This document shows positions 17,118-26,458 of a stretch of 47,718 nucleotides of DNA, in pieces (position 1 is the stretch's first letter; every line of letters starts with the position of its first letter). The notes under the pieces were generated by a model. It was not told where the DNA came from, did no database searches, and was given only the letters and a program-made list of their open reading frames with translations. The DNA lies in contig SLEO01000151.1 in assembly GCA_007124745.1 (NCBI GenBank), positions 1 to 47,718 on the forward strand, read 5' to 3'. This DNA is from Myxococcales bacterium (GTDB lineage Bacteria > Myxococcota_A > Polyangia > Polyangiales > SLQV01). The position numbers and the translations under genes were made by a program.

Positions 17118-20100
17118 CTAGCTGAGGAGGTCGTTGACTTCGGCCTCGGTTAGGCCCTTCAGGGTGGAGCCTTCCGTGCTCATGACCTTGGAGACAAGAT
17201 CGCGCTTCTTTTCGCTTAGGTTGAGGATCTTTTCTTCGACGGTGCCTTCGGCGATTAGACGGTAGACCGATACCACTTTGTTTTGTCCAATGCGGTGGGC
17301 GCGGTCGGTTGCCTGGTCCTCGACGGCAGGGTTCCACCAGGGGTCGTAGTGCACGACGGTGTCCGCGCCCGTCAGATTGAGGCCAGTTCCGCCGGCCTTC
17401 AGCGAGATGAAGAAGATGGGGAAGCTTTCGTCGCTGTTGAACTGCTCCACGAGGTCGGCGCGATTCTTCACCGAGCCGTCGAGATAGAGGTATGGCCAGG
17501 CCTGCTCGTCGGCCACTTCGCGCAGCAGTGTCAGCATCGACACAAACTGAGAGAAGACGAGCACGCGGTGGCCACCCGCTACCGCCTCGCTCATCAACTC
17601 ACGGAAGGCCTGTACTTTGCCGCTTTCGCGTTCGCCCCATTCGCCTTCGATTTTTGTGAGGCGTGGATCACACGCGACTTGGCGCAGGCGCGTGAGTGCG
17701 GTGAGAATCTGAATCTGAGATTTCGCGATGCTCGTCCGCTCCACCTCGTCCATGACCGTCTGGCGCACTTCCCGGAGTATCTGCGAGTAGAGCGCACGCT
17801 GCTCCTCCGCCATCGGAACCACAATGTCCTGAATGATCTTGGGCGGTAGATCCTGGGCGACTTCGCTCTTGAGGCGGCGCAGGACGAAAGGTTTCACCGC
17901 CGCGCGCAAACGCTCCGCAGGCTCGGTCTCACCGCGGTCAATGGGTCGCGCGAAACGCTCTTCAAAGTTGCGCAGCGAACCCAGGCTACCCGGCGAGATA
18001 AAGTCGAAAATGCTCCACACCTCGCTCAACCTGTTTTCGATGGGGGTACCCGTTAGCGCGAGGCGGCGGTCCGAACGGAGGCGCTTGGCGACCTTGGCCG
18101 TCGCGCTCATCGGGTTCTTGATGTACTGCGCCTCGTCGAGAATGACGTAGCCGAAATCGAGTTCGCTCAGCAGTTCCTCGTCGCGCCGGAGCAGCGCGTA
18201 GCTCGTGAGCAGTACGTCACAGGACTCGAGCTGGCTTTGCTGTCCATGTCGACCTGCACCCTGCCAGACCACCGTGCTCAGCGACGGCGCAAAGCGCTTG
18301 ATCTCGCGGTCCCAGTTCGCCACAACGGACGTGGGTGCCACGACCAGATGCGTCTTGCCCTTGAGCTTGGGCTTCACCCACAAGAGCAGCGCGATAGTCT
18401 GCAGGGTCTTGCCGAGACCCATGTCGTCGGCGAGCACGCCGCCCGCACCCTGTTGGTACAGGAACACCAGCCAAGAGAAGCCGCGCTTCTGGTAGGAGCG
18501 CAGCTCCGCCTTGAGGCCGCGGGGCTTGGCGATAAGTTCGACGTTGTCTAACGACTCAAAGCGAGAGAAGAGGGTCTCTGCGTCCTTGGTGACTGTCGAT
18601 TCGCCCACGAGGTCGACGATTTCGCGCACCTTGCCGAGTTGCGAGATAGGCAGCCGCTGGACGTTGCCATCCTGGGTGTAGAGTTCGGTGACTTTCTCCA
18701 GAAGGGTCGCCATCGCATCGTCATCGAGGCGTGCGTAGCTGCCGTCCTGCAATTTCACGAGCTTCTGCTTGCTCTCGAGCGAGGCACGCACCGCGTCCCA
18801 GTCGGCGGCCGCACCACCCACTTCAAAGCGCAGGTCGAAGTCTAGCCAATCGACGCCCGTCCCGACGCGCACCTGGGGCGCCAACGTGCCCGCGTGGACG
18901 CGCGCGCCCACCAAACCTGGCGGCGCCAACTTCTCCCATTCCTTAGGCAGATCTGCGAAGCCCTGCGTCCAAAAGCTGAGCGCGGGCTCACCCTTCAGCA
19001 CCAGCGCATCCATCGCTTCGTCGAACACAAAACCTGCGTCAAATAGCCGCTGGAGCGCCGTCAACTCCACCCCGACATCGCGACGTACGATGCGCGCTTT
19101 CGGGCCCGCCTCGCCGGGTAAAAAGCCCAAAGGCGAAGGCAGTCCGCCTACGGGAATATCGAAGAGCGTATCGCCGTAGCCCGCCCGAAGGGTAGCCACG
19201 ACCTCGAGAATCTCGCCGCGCGCTTCGAAACGAAAGCGCGGTGGCATGTCGAGCACCTCCGCCACCGTTGAGAGATCCGGCAGATCCGTCTGCAAGTAGT
19301 TCGCGAGCTTTGGTGTAAACTCGGCGATAAAACGCGGCAGATCCTCGACGGGGTGCATCAATGCCGGCGAGCGAAAAAGCCGCTGCAACCACACGGGTGA
19401 GAGCGTGGAGGCGATGGGGCGCGCGACGCCCTCGGTGGGCTCAATGTGCCACCCCGGTGTGCCCTCGAACCACACGCCGGTGCCCAGCCCATAGCGCCGC
19501 CCGGCTCCGTTAGGCTGAAACATCACGCGAATGCGCACCGCATCTGACTGCGGCAGGTCGAGTTCGAGACGCGGCTTCAGTTCCTCGTCGGGAAAGCGGA
19601 GTTCCTTCGCGGAAGGCTCGAGAAGCACCGTCCGGCCACGCATGAGCCCCAGCGCTTCGGACGCATCTTCGCCGCGCAGCTCCGCCGACGAAGCCTGTAG
19701 CTTGCCTGCCGCCCGTGACATCAAACGCACCAGACTGCGTTCAGCGCCCTTAACGCCGTCGAAACCCGACAGGGCGTCTGCGAACGAAACGCCCTGGCGA
19801 CTCCCCGAATGGCACGTCATCACCGTAATCGAGGCGGGGCGGACAGTAATGCGGTAGTCGAGACGTAGCGGCTCTGGGCGCTCGTTGAACGGCAACCAAG
19901 CATCCAGCGCATCACGCGCCTCGCGTTGCACACGCCGGCTGCCGCCCCGCGGATTCAGGCGTCCGCGCCTCCCGCCGGGAGTCTCCCCCTTGGCCTTGGC
20001 AGCCGCGTCGCGCTGAGGTCTTTCTTCGCCCTTACCCCGTCCACCCTTGCGCCCGCGCTTGCCGGAGCGGCTCACTTCCCGAACGGCATCAGCGCTGCTT

Positions 20101-20699
20101 TCGTTGACAGAATCGGCTGCTCGTGACCCGCGGACGTGCTCCTGGACAGGCCCGGTGCCGTTCGTCCCTGCGCCACGTCCCGACTCTCCCCGGGACCTAT
20201 TGCCGGAACGCGTGCCCGCAGCATTTGCCTCGCCCACCGCACGCCCGGCCTGCTCTCGCCGGCCATTCGTCCGCCCGTTCTGCGCCGCAGAGGCGCCGCG
20301 TGCGCCACCGTCGGCGGCAGCTCCGTCGCGTTCTGCGCGGCCCGAAGCCTTCAAACACGCGACCACCGCTGCAACGTGCCGGCAATGCTGCGCAGGCCCG
20401 CCCCACTCACTGCACGAACAGCGACTGGTGATCTTACCCGCACCGTCATACGTCACTTCGACCTGGCGCGTTTCATCGGAAGTGCGCCCGCGTATTGACG
20501 CAGAAGCCCTACCCGAATCGAGGCCTTCTAACGTGACCGCGTTGCGGCGCGCATACATACGGCCCCGCAAAAAGGCGCTCGAACCCACAACTTTCTGCGC
20601 GGCTCGGTCGGAAAGACCGGCTGCCCAATCTTTCAAGTTCACCGGACATGCATCGACCGCAGCAGCATCAAGCGCAGCAGCCCCTTCAGGCTTCGTCAT
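17118..20699 (-). CDS. SWIM zinc-finger SNF2-family ATPase
   Basis: The protein is a predicted DNA translocase of the SNF2/HepA type. From ATG 20699 it is about 1193 aa. A SWIM zinc finger lies at residues 94-108 (CSC ... CRH). A disordered linker rich in Arg, Gly and Ala follows (roughly 120-270, e.g. GKRGRKGGRGKGEERP), then a bacterial SNF2-specific domain. The helicase core shows DDMGLGKT, DEAQYIKN, LTGTPIENRLSEVW, FSQF, SLKAGGTGLNLTGAD and ATDRAHRIGQ. I prefer 20699 over the ORF-track start because a likely -10 (TACAAT) lies between them and GGGGGAG is 11 nt upstream of the ATG. The role is unknown; related proteins act in repair or transcription recycling. Confidence 0.9.
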   Translation of the reverse strand: MTKPEGAAALDAAAVDACPVNLKDWAAGLSDRAAQKVVGSSAFLRGRMYARRNAVTLEGLDSGRASASIRGRTSDETRQVEVTYDGAGKITSRCSCSEWGGPAQHCRHVAAVVACLKASGRAERDGAAADGGARGASAAQNGRTNGRREQAGRAVGEANAAGTRSGNRSRGESGRGAGTNGTGPVQEHVRGSRAADSVNESSADAVREVSRSGKRGRKGGRGKGEERPQRDAAAKAKGETPGGRRGRLNPRGGSRRVQREARDALDAWLPFNERPEPLRLDYRITVRPASITVMTCHSGSRQGVSFADALSGFDGVKGAERSLVRLMSRAAGKLQASSAELRGEDASEALGLMRGRTVLLEPSAKELRFPDEELKPRLELDLPQSDAVRIRVMFQPNGAGRRYGLGTGVWFEGTPGWHIEPTEGVARPIASTLSPVWLQRLFRSPALMHPVEDLPRFIAEFTPKLANYLQTDLPDLSTVAEVLDMPPRFRFEARGEILEVVATLRAGYGDTLFDIPVGGLPSPLGFLPGEAGPKARIVRRDVGVELTALQRLFDAGFVFDEAMDALVLKGEPALSFWTQGFADLPKEWEKLAPPGLVGARVHAGTLAPQVRVGTGVDWLDFDLRFEVGGAAADWDAVRASLESKQKLVKLQDGSYARLDDDAMATLLEKVTELYTQDGNVQRLPISQLGKVREIVDLVGESTVTKDAETLFSRFESLDNVELIAKPRGLKAELRSYQKRGFSWLVFLYQQGAGGVLADDMGLGKTLQTIALLLWVKPKLKGKTHLVVAPTSVVANWDREIKRFAPSLSTVVWQGAGRHGQQSQLESCDVLLTSYALLRRDEELLSELDFGYVILDEAQYIKNPMSATAKVAKRLRSDRRLALTGTPIENRLSEVWSIFDFISPGSLGSLRNFEERFARPIDRGETEPAERLRAAVKPFVLRRLKSEVAQDLPPKIIQDIVVPMAEEQRALYSQILREVRQTVMDEVERTSIAKSQIQILTALTRLRQVACDPRLTKIEGEWGERESGKVQAFRELMSEAVAGGHRVLVFSQFVSMLTLLREVADEQAWPYLYLDGSVKNRADLVEQFNSDESFPIFFISLKAGGTGLNLTGADTVVHYDPWWNPAVEDQATDRAHRIGQNKVVSVYRLIAEGTVEEKILNLSEKKRDLVSKVMSTEGSTLKGLTEAEVNDLLS

Positions 20700-20789
20700 A
20701 CTTTCACAATCTCCCCCACGCGTTCGCACCCCAGTAAGTGCACACAGATCCGAAATGATTCTGGGTTTGCGGACCGCACAGGAATTCTC

Positions 20790-20815
20790 ATTGTAGAGAG
20801 ATCTTCCTAAACACA
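20790..20815 (-). promoter_or_regulatory. Putative promoter of the SNF2 gene
   Basis: Read on the minus strand, TACAAT (complement of 20790-20795) is a good -10 box about 90 nt before ATG 20699. A weak GTTTGT sits 17 nt upstream as a possible -35. It lies in an AT-rich patch. Confidence 0.4.
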
Positions 20816-21094
20816 AACGTCGTTACCGCTAACAAGTTCAATGATGAGGGCACCCGAGCGAAGCTCGTGGTTCTCGGCGCCCGATGGCGAACATACAATC
20901 CGAACGTCAAGCTTCAGCGTAGCGAAGGAGCAGCCGAGCCCCGAAGGAAGCTCAAGGGTCTTAGAGACCTCAGTGCCTGCTTGAAACTGATGGACGGCGT
21001 AAGCGCATCCAGACCAGTTCACTTCAGCTGAAGAACAAAGCACGGAGGCCAGAGGAGGCGCCTGAGTTCCGTGCCTTGTGCGTTGAGTATGCAC
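20807..21094 (-). CDS. Doubtful 95-aa ORF
   Basis: An ORF of 95 codons starting with GTG lies in the lower-GC gap between helD and the SNF2 gene. The product (LELPSGLGCSFATLKLDVRIV, SGALIIELVSGNDVCV) has no motif I recognise and little sign of coding bias. It may be a shadow of a non-coding element or a short orphan gene. Confidence 0.15.
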   Translation of the reverse strand: MHTQRTRHGTQAPPLASVLCSSAEVNWSGCAYAVHQFQAGTEVSKTLELPSGLGCSFATLKLDVRIVCSPSGAENHELRSGALIIELVSGNDVCV

Positions 21095-21182
21095 GCCAAG
21101 AAATACGATTGCAAGGGCTCTTCAACCAAATCCTGCGCACAAACACAAATTACGGACGAACGCGTGCCGCCTGCAATGACCG

Positions 21183-23684
21183 CTATAGGCGCTCAACCTG
21201 CACAAGAGCGGGGTCGATCAGTGGCGTGGGCGCCGGACCGGAAACGAGCCAGAGCTGGTGAATCGCGCGGGTGACAGCGATGTGCAGCAGATGCCGGCTC
21301 TCCGCCTCGGTATCGTATCGGCTCGCATCCGCATCCGCCACTATGACGTAGTCAAACTCAAGACCGCGGACCTGCGCCACATCCACTACATCGATACCCG
21401 GCTTGAAGCTAAACTCTTCGTCGCTGATGTAACGCATGCGCGCGACTTCGCAGCGTACCAACGCCGCATAAAGACGCTCTGCGTCAGCGGGATGCCGTGT
21501 AATGACCGCCACCGTCGCATGCGGTTCGGCTTGCATAAGTAGCCTGAGCGCCTGACCGAGATGCGCCACGGCCTCGCCGAACTCGTCAAAGATCAGGTGG
21601 CTAATGGGCACACCCTCCCGAAGCGATTCGCGGTCGTGATAGCGGTCAAGATCACCAAGAATTGACGTCGCAAGGCGGGCCACCGGTGCCGTTGCACGAT
21701 AGGAAATCTTCAGTGCTGCGATGGAACGCACGCCGATACCCGCGGCCGAGAGCGTCTTCTCCCAACCTTCGTCGGGCACGGCATCGTCTCCGCTCACGAA
21801 ACGCTGTCGCTGAGCACGGTCGCCCGCAAAGGTAACGCTCGGTGGGCTGCCACTCGCACTGACCACCAGCGCAAGCTCGACTGCCGTAAGGTCCTGGGCC
21901 TCATCGGCAAAGATGTGGGCCAACGCCTGTAGCTTCTCGCTCGCGCTTAGCGCTCGGCCCACCCACACCAGCAACGCGGCGTCCGCCGAAGAGAGAGCCA
22001 GCGGCTCCATCTCGTAGGCGCCGCCCTGCGCTTCGTCACGCGCCGCGAACTCGCGGAGCAAGCGCGAACCATCCGCGGCGAGACGCCCGGGGAGCGTCTC
22101 AAGTTTTGTGCCCGCAACGCCCGTAGTCGCCAGAGCCCGCCGCATGCGCGTACTGTCGCCAAGCACATGCCCGAGGACCCGGTAAGGCTTGTCGATCTCC
22201 GCGACCACGGCCTTGATGGTGCGCCCCAGTACCTGAGACGCACTCGGCGCCACACCGCGCGCGCCAGCGAGTGTCTCCGTCAGGTCTTCAAGGCGCTGGA
22301 CTAGAGGTTGCCCTGCGCTGGCCGCCCAGGCTTCGTCGCAGCTACGGACCGCTGCGGATGCGAGCGCGGACTCCAAGCGCGCAACGAGTTCACCTGTGTA
22401 CTCCCGCAAGGCTATCAGTGCCGCCGCGGAGGATTTCGCCATCTCCACATCGGCGTAGCCGTGCTGTGAGCGTTCGACCTTGCGGCCCGGAACCAGGCGA
22501 GAGGCCTGGTGAAAGAGCCAGTCCTCGAAGACTTCGATGCGCGTGCCCACGACCCCGAGCGCCGGGAGCACCAGCTCGATATAGCGCTGAAGGGCGCGGG
22601 ACGATACGAGAACGAGTAGCTTGTCCGGTGCGAAACGCTTCGGGTTTTGAAAGCTCAGGTAGGCCAAGCGATGGAGTCCTACGGTGGTCTTTCCACTACC
22701 CGCACCCCCCTGAATCGTGACGACCTGGTCGTCCGGCCGCGCGATCACACGGAACTGCTCCGGTGACATAAGACCGGTGACCTCGCTCAAGCGGCGGTCT
22801 TCGCTCGGGCTGTCCGCGCCAACTCCGAGGCCGCTGACCGGCGCCAGGGTGTCTGGACGCAATGCCGCGCCTTGCCCACCTTTGAGTTCGCCGCCGGGAC
22901 GGGGCCGAGCACGCCAGACATCGCCTTGGCGCTCGAACACATCGCTTTCACTGGCGACGCGATGGAGCAAGCCGCGGCGAATCGTGAGCGAACGCTTGAG
23001 ACGTACGGTCCCATGCGTCTCACGGTCACCGAATACCTCATCGAACTCGTCGCCCTCTGCTGCCGAGAAATAGAGACGGCTCACGGGTGCGTGGCGCCAG
23101 TCCACGATCCGAAGCCCGCGCCTAACGTCGATGAGGGTAGCCCGACCGATCAGAATTTCTCTGACACGCGTCCCCTCATCGAGTACCAGCCGTCCGAAGT
23201 ACGGGTTCGCTGGATCGACGCCAGGCCCTGCTGAACGATTCGCTAGGCGACGGTTCAACAACCCCTGGAGGCGCTCCATGTCCTCGATGAGCGGCGGAAG
23301 GTCCTCGCCACGCGCTTCCTTGATCTGGTCACGCAACGAGATGAGCTGCGCGTTGTACTCGGCGGCGAGCGTCTGCGCTTCCTGGGGGGCGGCGTCCGCA
23401 AGTGCTGAAATGACCCGAGCCAAGACCTCGAGTTCCACTCGAACGTTCTCGGCTATGCCAGCTGAGGGGCCAGCTGAGGGGCCAGCCGAGGGGCCAGCTG
23501 AGGTGCCAGCTGCGGTGCCACTTGCGGTGCCACTTGCAGTGTGAGCTGCGGGGCGAGCCGCAGTAGCTACGTCGCGCACGTCCGGGGATCCGACGGGCGC
23601 AGCGCCGACGCTTAAACGTTCATCCGTTTTTGAAGTGTCGCCGGTGGAGCGATGAGGGGCGCGATCCGCGCTGGCTTTAGTCAT
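21183..23684 (-). CDS. HelD-like UvrD/Rep superfamily 1 helicase
   Basis: This is an SF1 ATPase of the HelD/helicase IV type; Gram-positive HelD frees stalled RNA polymerase. The N-terminal region has a coiled-coil helix pair (about YNAQLISLRDQIKEARGEDLPPLIEDMERLQGLLNRRL), then NPYFGRLVLDEG and VDWRHAPVSRLYF, a HelD-type opening. Walker A is GGAGSGKTTVGLHRLAYL, Walker B is FADEAQDLTAVEL, and later SF1 motifs follow (ISYRATAPV, DVAQVRGLEFDYVIV, VTRAIHQLWLV). ATG 23684 gives 833 aa; TTG 23768, which overlaps the argA stop as TTGA, is an alternative. A 12-bp tandem array codes for a Ser/Ala/Gly/Pro-rich segment near the N terminus. It ends an operon with argA. Confidence 0.85.
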   Translation of the reverse strand: MTKASADRAPHRSTGDTSKTDERLSVGAAPVGSPDVRDVATAARPAAHTASGTASGTAAGTSAGPSAGPSAGPSAGIAENVRVELEVLARVISALADAAPQEAQTLAAEYNAQLISLRDQIKEARGEDLPPLIEDMERLQGLLNRRLANRSAGPGVDPANPYFGRLVLDEGTRVREILIGRATLIDVRRGLRIVDWRHAPVSRLYFSAAEGDEFDEVFGDRETHGTVRLKRSLTIRRGLLHRVASESDVFERQGDVWRARPRPGGELKGGQGAALRPDTLAPVSGLGVGADSPSEDRRLSEVTGLMSPEQFRVIARPDDQVVTIQGGAGSGKTTVGLHRLAYLSFQNPKRFAPDKLLVLVSSRALQRYIELVLPALGVVGTRIEVFEDWLFHQASRLVPGRKVERSQHGYADVEMAKSSAAALIALREYTGELVARLESALASAAVRSCDEAWAASAGQPLVQRLEDLTETLAGARGVAPSASQVLGRTIKAVVAEIDKPYRVLGHVLGDSTRMRRALATTGVAGTKLETLPGRLAADGSRLLREFAARDEAQGGAYEMEPLALSSADAALLVWVGRALSASEKLQALAHIFADEAQDLTAVELALVVSASGSPPSVTFAGDRAQRQRFVSGDDAVPDEGWEKTLSAAGIGVRSIAALKISYRATAPVARLATSILGDLDRYHDRESLREGVPISHLIFDEFGEAVAHLGQALRLLMQAEPHATVAVITRHPADAERLYAALVRCEVARMRYISDEEFSFKPGIDVVDVAQVRGLEFDYVIVADADASRYDTEAESRHLLHIAVTRAIHQLWLVSGPAPTPLIDPALVQVERL
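23458..23565. repeat. 12-bp tandem repeat array in helD-like gene
   Basis: About eight to nine units of 12 bp, based on ccagctgagggg and drifting to ccacttgcggtg, run in frame and encode the TASG/TSAG/PSAG repeats of the N terminus. The first units are nearly identical, which suggests recent expansion. Confidence 0.85.
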
Positions 23685-23764
23685 GGTTGAGCTGGGTAGC
23701 GCTGAGGCTGCGTGGTCGCGACGAAGGGGGGCCGAACCTCTGTCCAGCCAGCCTATTCTCACGC

Positions 23765-25228
23765 TCAAAGCGTTGAAGGATCGGGGTCAATGGTTTCCGA
23801 GCGCGGGGCCGCACTTTCAGGGTCCACGGCTCTAGGTTCTACGGCGTCAGGACCTACGGCAGAACGCCCCCTCAAGCCTTGGCCAGCCCGACCGACGCTC
23901 GCCACGCCAGCGGTCACCCCGGCAGCCGGCAGGTCGCGAACCAGCAGCCAGGATGGCCGCAGAGGAGCCAACGCATCTTGACCGAAAAGCGCCGCTTCGT
24001 CAGGGGTCGCACGGCGAAAACCCTGCGAAAGGAACCAGTGTTCGGTCTGCGTAGTGCGCAGTCCTAGACGTAACAGGCCCTGACGCTGAGCCTCTTCTGA
24101 TGCAAAAGCGACCACTTGCGCCGCCAAACCGCGACCCCGATAAGCGGGGTGCACCGCGAGCGCACTTACCGCGAGAAGGCCGCTACCGGGCTCCTCCGTC
24201 AGGGCGGCGGTGGCGACCACTAAGCCGTCGCGCACGACAACGATGTAGCGCCCGAGTGTGCTGCGAAGCTGTCGGCGCGTGCGGGGGACGACGGTGCCGT
24301 GACTCGCCTCCTGCTTCAGGAGCAAGGTGATGCCGGGAATGTCGCTAGGACGCGCACGCCGAACCACGTCGTAGGGCGAGGCGGAGACCAGCACCCCCGA
24401 ACCGTCGCGGCTAAAGAGCTCCGCCAGCAGCGCACCATCCAACGCGCCGTCGACCACGTGGGCCCGCCGCACCCCTTCGCGCACGGCTTCTTTGGCGGCC
24501 AGCAACGCAGCCTTGAGCTCGACATCGTGTTCCTCGCCAGCTAGGGTTTCTGCCTGCTCGGGGGTCACGTGGCCGCCTTGCGTCTCGTAGCGCTGGCGGA
24601 GCGCGCTAGCCTCCGGCGCCAACACGACGAGCTTCTCCGCCTGGAGGCGCGCTGCAATCGCGCCGCCAAGGGCGTGCGCCGAAAGGTTGAAGACCTCGCC
24701 GGTCAGCGAAAAGCCTAGCGGGGGCAGCAGCACCATGTCTCCCGCCGCCAATGCCTGACGAATGCCATTCTGATCGACGTCGAGCACGCGCCCCGAGAAG
24801 CCGAAATCGGTGCCGTCGATGAGTCCCATCGGCCGGGCTTCCACGAAGTTACCGGTGCGCACGTGCATCTGTGCCCCCGCCATGGGCGAGCCGACGAGGC
24901 GTTGGGAAAGCCCTCCCATCAACTGCATAAGGAGCGCACCCGCCGCCGCTTGCAGCTCATGCAGGGCGGATTCGTCCGTCACGCGAACGCCCCCAACGAG
25001 GGTGGATGCGATGCCGCGTTCCTCAAGCCGTTGTTCGAGCTGCGCACGTGCCCCGAACACGAGGACGACGCGCACGCCCATGGCGTGCAACAGAGCGATA
25101 TCGCCGAGCAACGCAGCCTGGCTTGCGGACGCCAGTACACTGCCCGGCGCCACCACGACGAATGTCCGACCTCGGTGCGCGTGAATGTAGGGCGCGGCGT
25201 CCCTTAGGCTTTGAAGAAAATGGCTCAT
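23765..25228 (-). CDS. argA: N-acetylglutamate synthase
   Basis: ArgA makes N-acetylglutamate, the first step of arginine synthesis. The 487-aa protein has an amino acid kinase-like N-terminal domain (FVVVAPGSVL, ALLGDIALLHAMGVRVVLVFGARAQLEQRL, DFGFSGRVLDVD) and a C-terminal GNAT domain from about residue 290 (RRARPSDIPGI, VSALAVHPAYRGRGLAAQVV for the acetyl-CoA-binding loop, LGLRTTQTEHWFLSQGFRR). The last 45 residues are an added tail with 5-residue repeats such as GPDAV-EPRAV-DPESA. It overlaps the upstream gene by 4 bp (ATGA) and touches helD. I see no ARG operator. Confidence 0.93.
   Translation of the reverse strand: MSHFLQSLRDAAPYIHAHRGRTFVVVAPGSVLASASQAALLGDIALLHAMGVRVVLVFGARAQLEQRLEERGIASTLVGGVRVTDESALHELQAAAGALLMQLMGGLSQRLVGSPMAGAQMHVRTGNFVEARPMGLIDGTDFGFSGRVLDVDQNGIRQALAAGDMVLLPPLGFSLTGEVFNLSAHALGGAIAARLQAEKLVVLAPEASALRQRYETQGGHVTPEQAETLAGEEHDVELKAALLAAKEAVREGVRRAHVVDGALDGALLAELFSRDGSGVLVSASPYDVVRRARPSDIPGITLLLKQEASHGTVVPRTRRQLRSTLGRYIVVVRDGLVVATAALTEEPGSGLLAVSALAVHPAYRGRGLAAQVVAFASEEAQRQGLLRLGLRTTQTEHWFLSQGFRRATPDEAALFGQDALAPLRPSWLLVRDLPAAGVTAGVASVGRAGQGLRGRSAVGPDAVEPRAVDPESAAPRSETIDPDPSTL
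23816..23860. repeat. 15-bp tandem repeat coding the argA tail
   Basis: Three 15-bp units, ttcagggtccacggc, tctaggttctacggc and gtcaggacctacggc, encode an added five-residue repeat at the C terminus of ArgA. The family core ends before it. Confidence 0.7.
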
Positions 25229-26322
25229 GGCTGGGTTATCTCGCCTGGCTGACCCGGCTCGTTCCGGGCGCCCTCCCGCAGGGCAACGAACCAGCGGCCG
25301 ACCCCCACTTGCTGCATCCGAACGAGCGCACGGGGCGCTTCGAGCGCGTGCTCGAGGGACGTCTTGCGCTCCTTGAGCCAGCCGCTGACCGGCTCAAGCA
25401 AGCCTCCTTGCGCGGGCTCGGCGAAAAGCTGCCAGTGCCGCCCGAAGGTGAGGAGTAGCGCGTCTTGCGCCGTGAACCAGCGTTCGGGCGCTAGAAGCGC
25501 TTCGCGCGCGAGGACACCGTGGGGCGCATAGAGCGTGACCCGGAGTTCGTGCACGAGTGCCCGCTGCGACGCCGCACCTGCCTGATCTTGAGAGTGCGGC
25601 AGCGGACGTTGGGCGGACCCCCGTAGCCTTTCAAGCGCAGACGGGGCGTAGTTTTCCCACCAGCGTTGCCAGAGCAGGTCCGCCGCGCGCGCTGGCCCCG
25701 TAGGCCCTTGGGCTGAACGCCAGACCTGCAGGGTCTCGCCAAACCAAAGCTCGACGCGCGTCACCACTTCCGGACCCAAGGACTCCATTTCAAACTCCGT
25801 GTCCTGCGCTTCAGGGACGGAGGGAAGTCGGGCCGCGGCCGCCGCCGGTGTCGCCGCTAGACGGTAGCTTAGGTCAACGCTTTTGCGACCACGCTGTCGC
25901 GACGCCCGCTGCGCCAGCGCAGCGGCGAGGCGGTCGACACCAGGGCCCGGCCGCTCAGGCAACCTTCGCCGCAACTCACAGCACGCCCCGCGCCGCTCCC
26001 ACAGCACGAAGGCCGTTCCGGATACGCACTCAAGCGGCACATCACCGCACCTGACCGCGGCAAGTTGCCTAGGCGCTGTCCCGCAGGCACCGCCGGCTGC
26101 CGCCAAAAGCACGCGAGCCGGCGTCGTAGCGCCGGAACATTCACCCGATGCCGTCACCCAGGCCGTAGGTAGAGTGTTCGCGCTATGTTGGGCGTCAGCG
26201 GAGCCGTATCTGCCATCCACCTCGCCGCTTGATGCCCGCTCGGAGGTGCAAGGTCCGCAGTGCAGGACGCCGCTGCTGAGTGCCATGAGTACCAGCCTTC
26301 GCCGCGCCCGACCCCCGGCCAC
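25225..26322 (-). CDS. Probable exported protein of unknown function
   Basis: I do not recognise this family. From GTG 26322 it is about 365 aa, with a signal-like start (GGRARRRLVLMALSSGVLHCG): basic residues, a hydrophobic stretch, then Cys. The Cys context (VLHC) is a poor lipobox, so lipoprotein status is uncertain. The N-terminal half has scattered cysteines (GECSG, GGACG, VRCGDVPLECVSG, RGACCELRRRL) that could form disulfides. The rest is a mixed alpha/beta sequence with many Trp and Arg. An ATG at 26286 is an alternative. It overlaps argA by 4 bp (ATGA), so the genes are coupled. Confidence 0.7.
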   Translation of the reverse strand: MAGGRARRRLVLMALSSGVLHCGPCTSERASSGEVDGRYGSADAQHSANTLPTAWVTASGECSGATTPARVLLAAAGGACGTAPRQLAAVRCGDVPLECVSGTAFVLWERRGACCELRRRLPERPGPGVDRLAAALAQRASRQRGRKSVDLSYRLAATPAAAAARLPSVPEAQDTEFEMESLGPEVVTRVELWFGETLQVWRSAQGPTGPARAADLLWQRWWENYAPSALERLRGSAQRPLPHSQDQAGAASQRALVHELRVTLYAPHGVLAREALLAPERWFTAQDALLLTFGRHWQLFAEPAQGGLLEPVSGWLKERKTSLEHALEAPRALVRMQQVGVGRWFVALREGARNEPGQPGEITQP

Positions 26323-26458
26323 ACCGCGGCGACAGCGCAACCGTCGCCGCGCGCCAGCCCGCGCCCGATGCGCCGATCTATCTTTCACGTGTGGACCCTG
26401 CAACAGACTGCAGAAGCTAGCGTATGCACCCGGAAGCTCAACGCACTAGACTTAGCGG

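Larger units (their letters stand above)
20700..21182. other. Gene-poor stretch of lower GC before the SNF2 gene
   Basis: About 480 bases without a convincing gene. Counts on two 60-base lines gave 33/60 and 31/60 G+C, below the surrounding coding DNA. It holds the likely SNF2 promoter near its left end and a weak 95-aa ORF. Small hairpins such as gagcgaagctc are present. It does not read as rRNA or tRNA to me. It could hold an RNA gene or be the remnant of a lost gene. Confidence 0.5.

Noticed and set aside
20807-21094. Transposase or phage remnant in the low-GC gap
   Set aside because: The 95-aa ORF has no transposase or phage motif and no terminal inverted repeats were seen.
23458-23565. 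Possible CRISPR-like array
   Set aside because: Units are 12 bp, contiguous and in frame within a coding gene, with no spacers and no cas genes.
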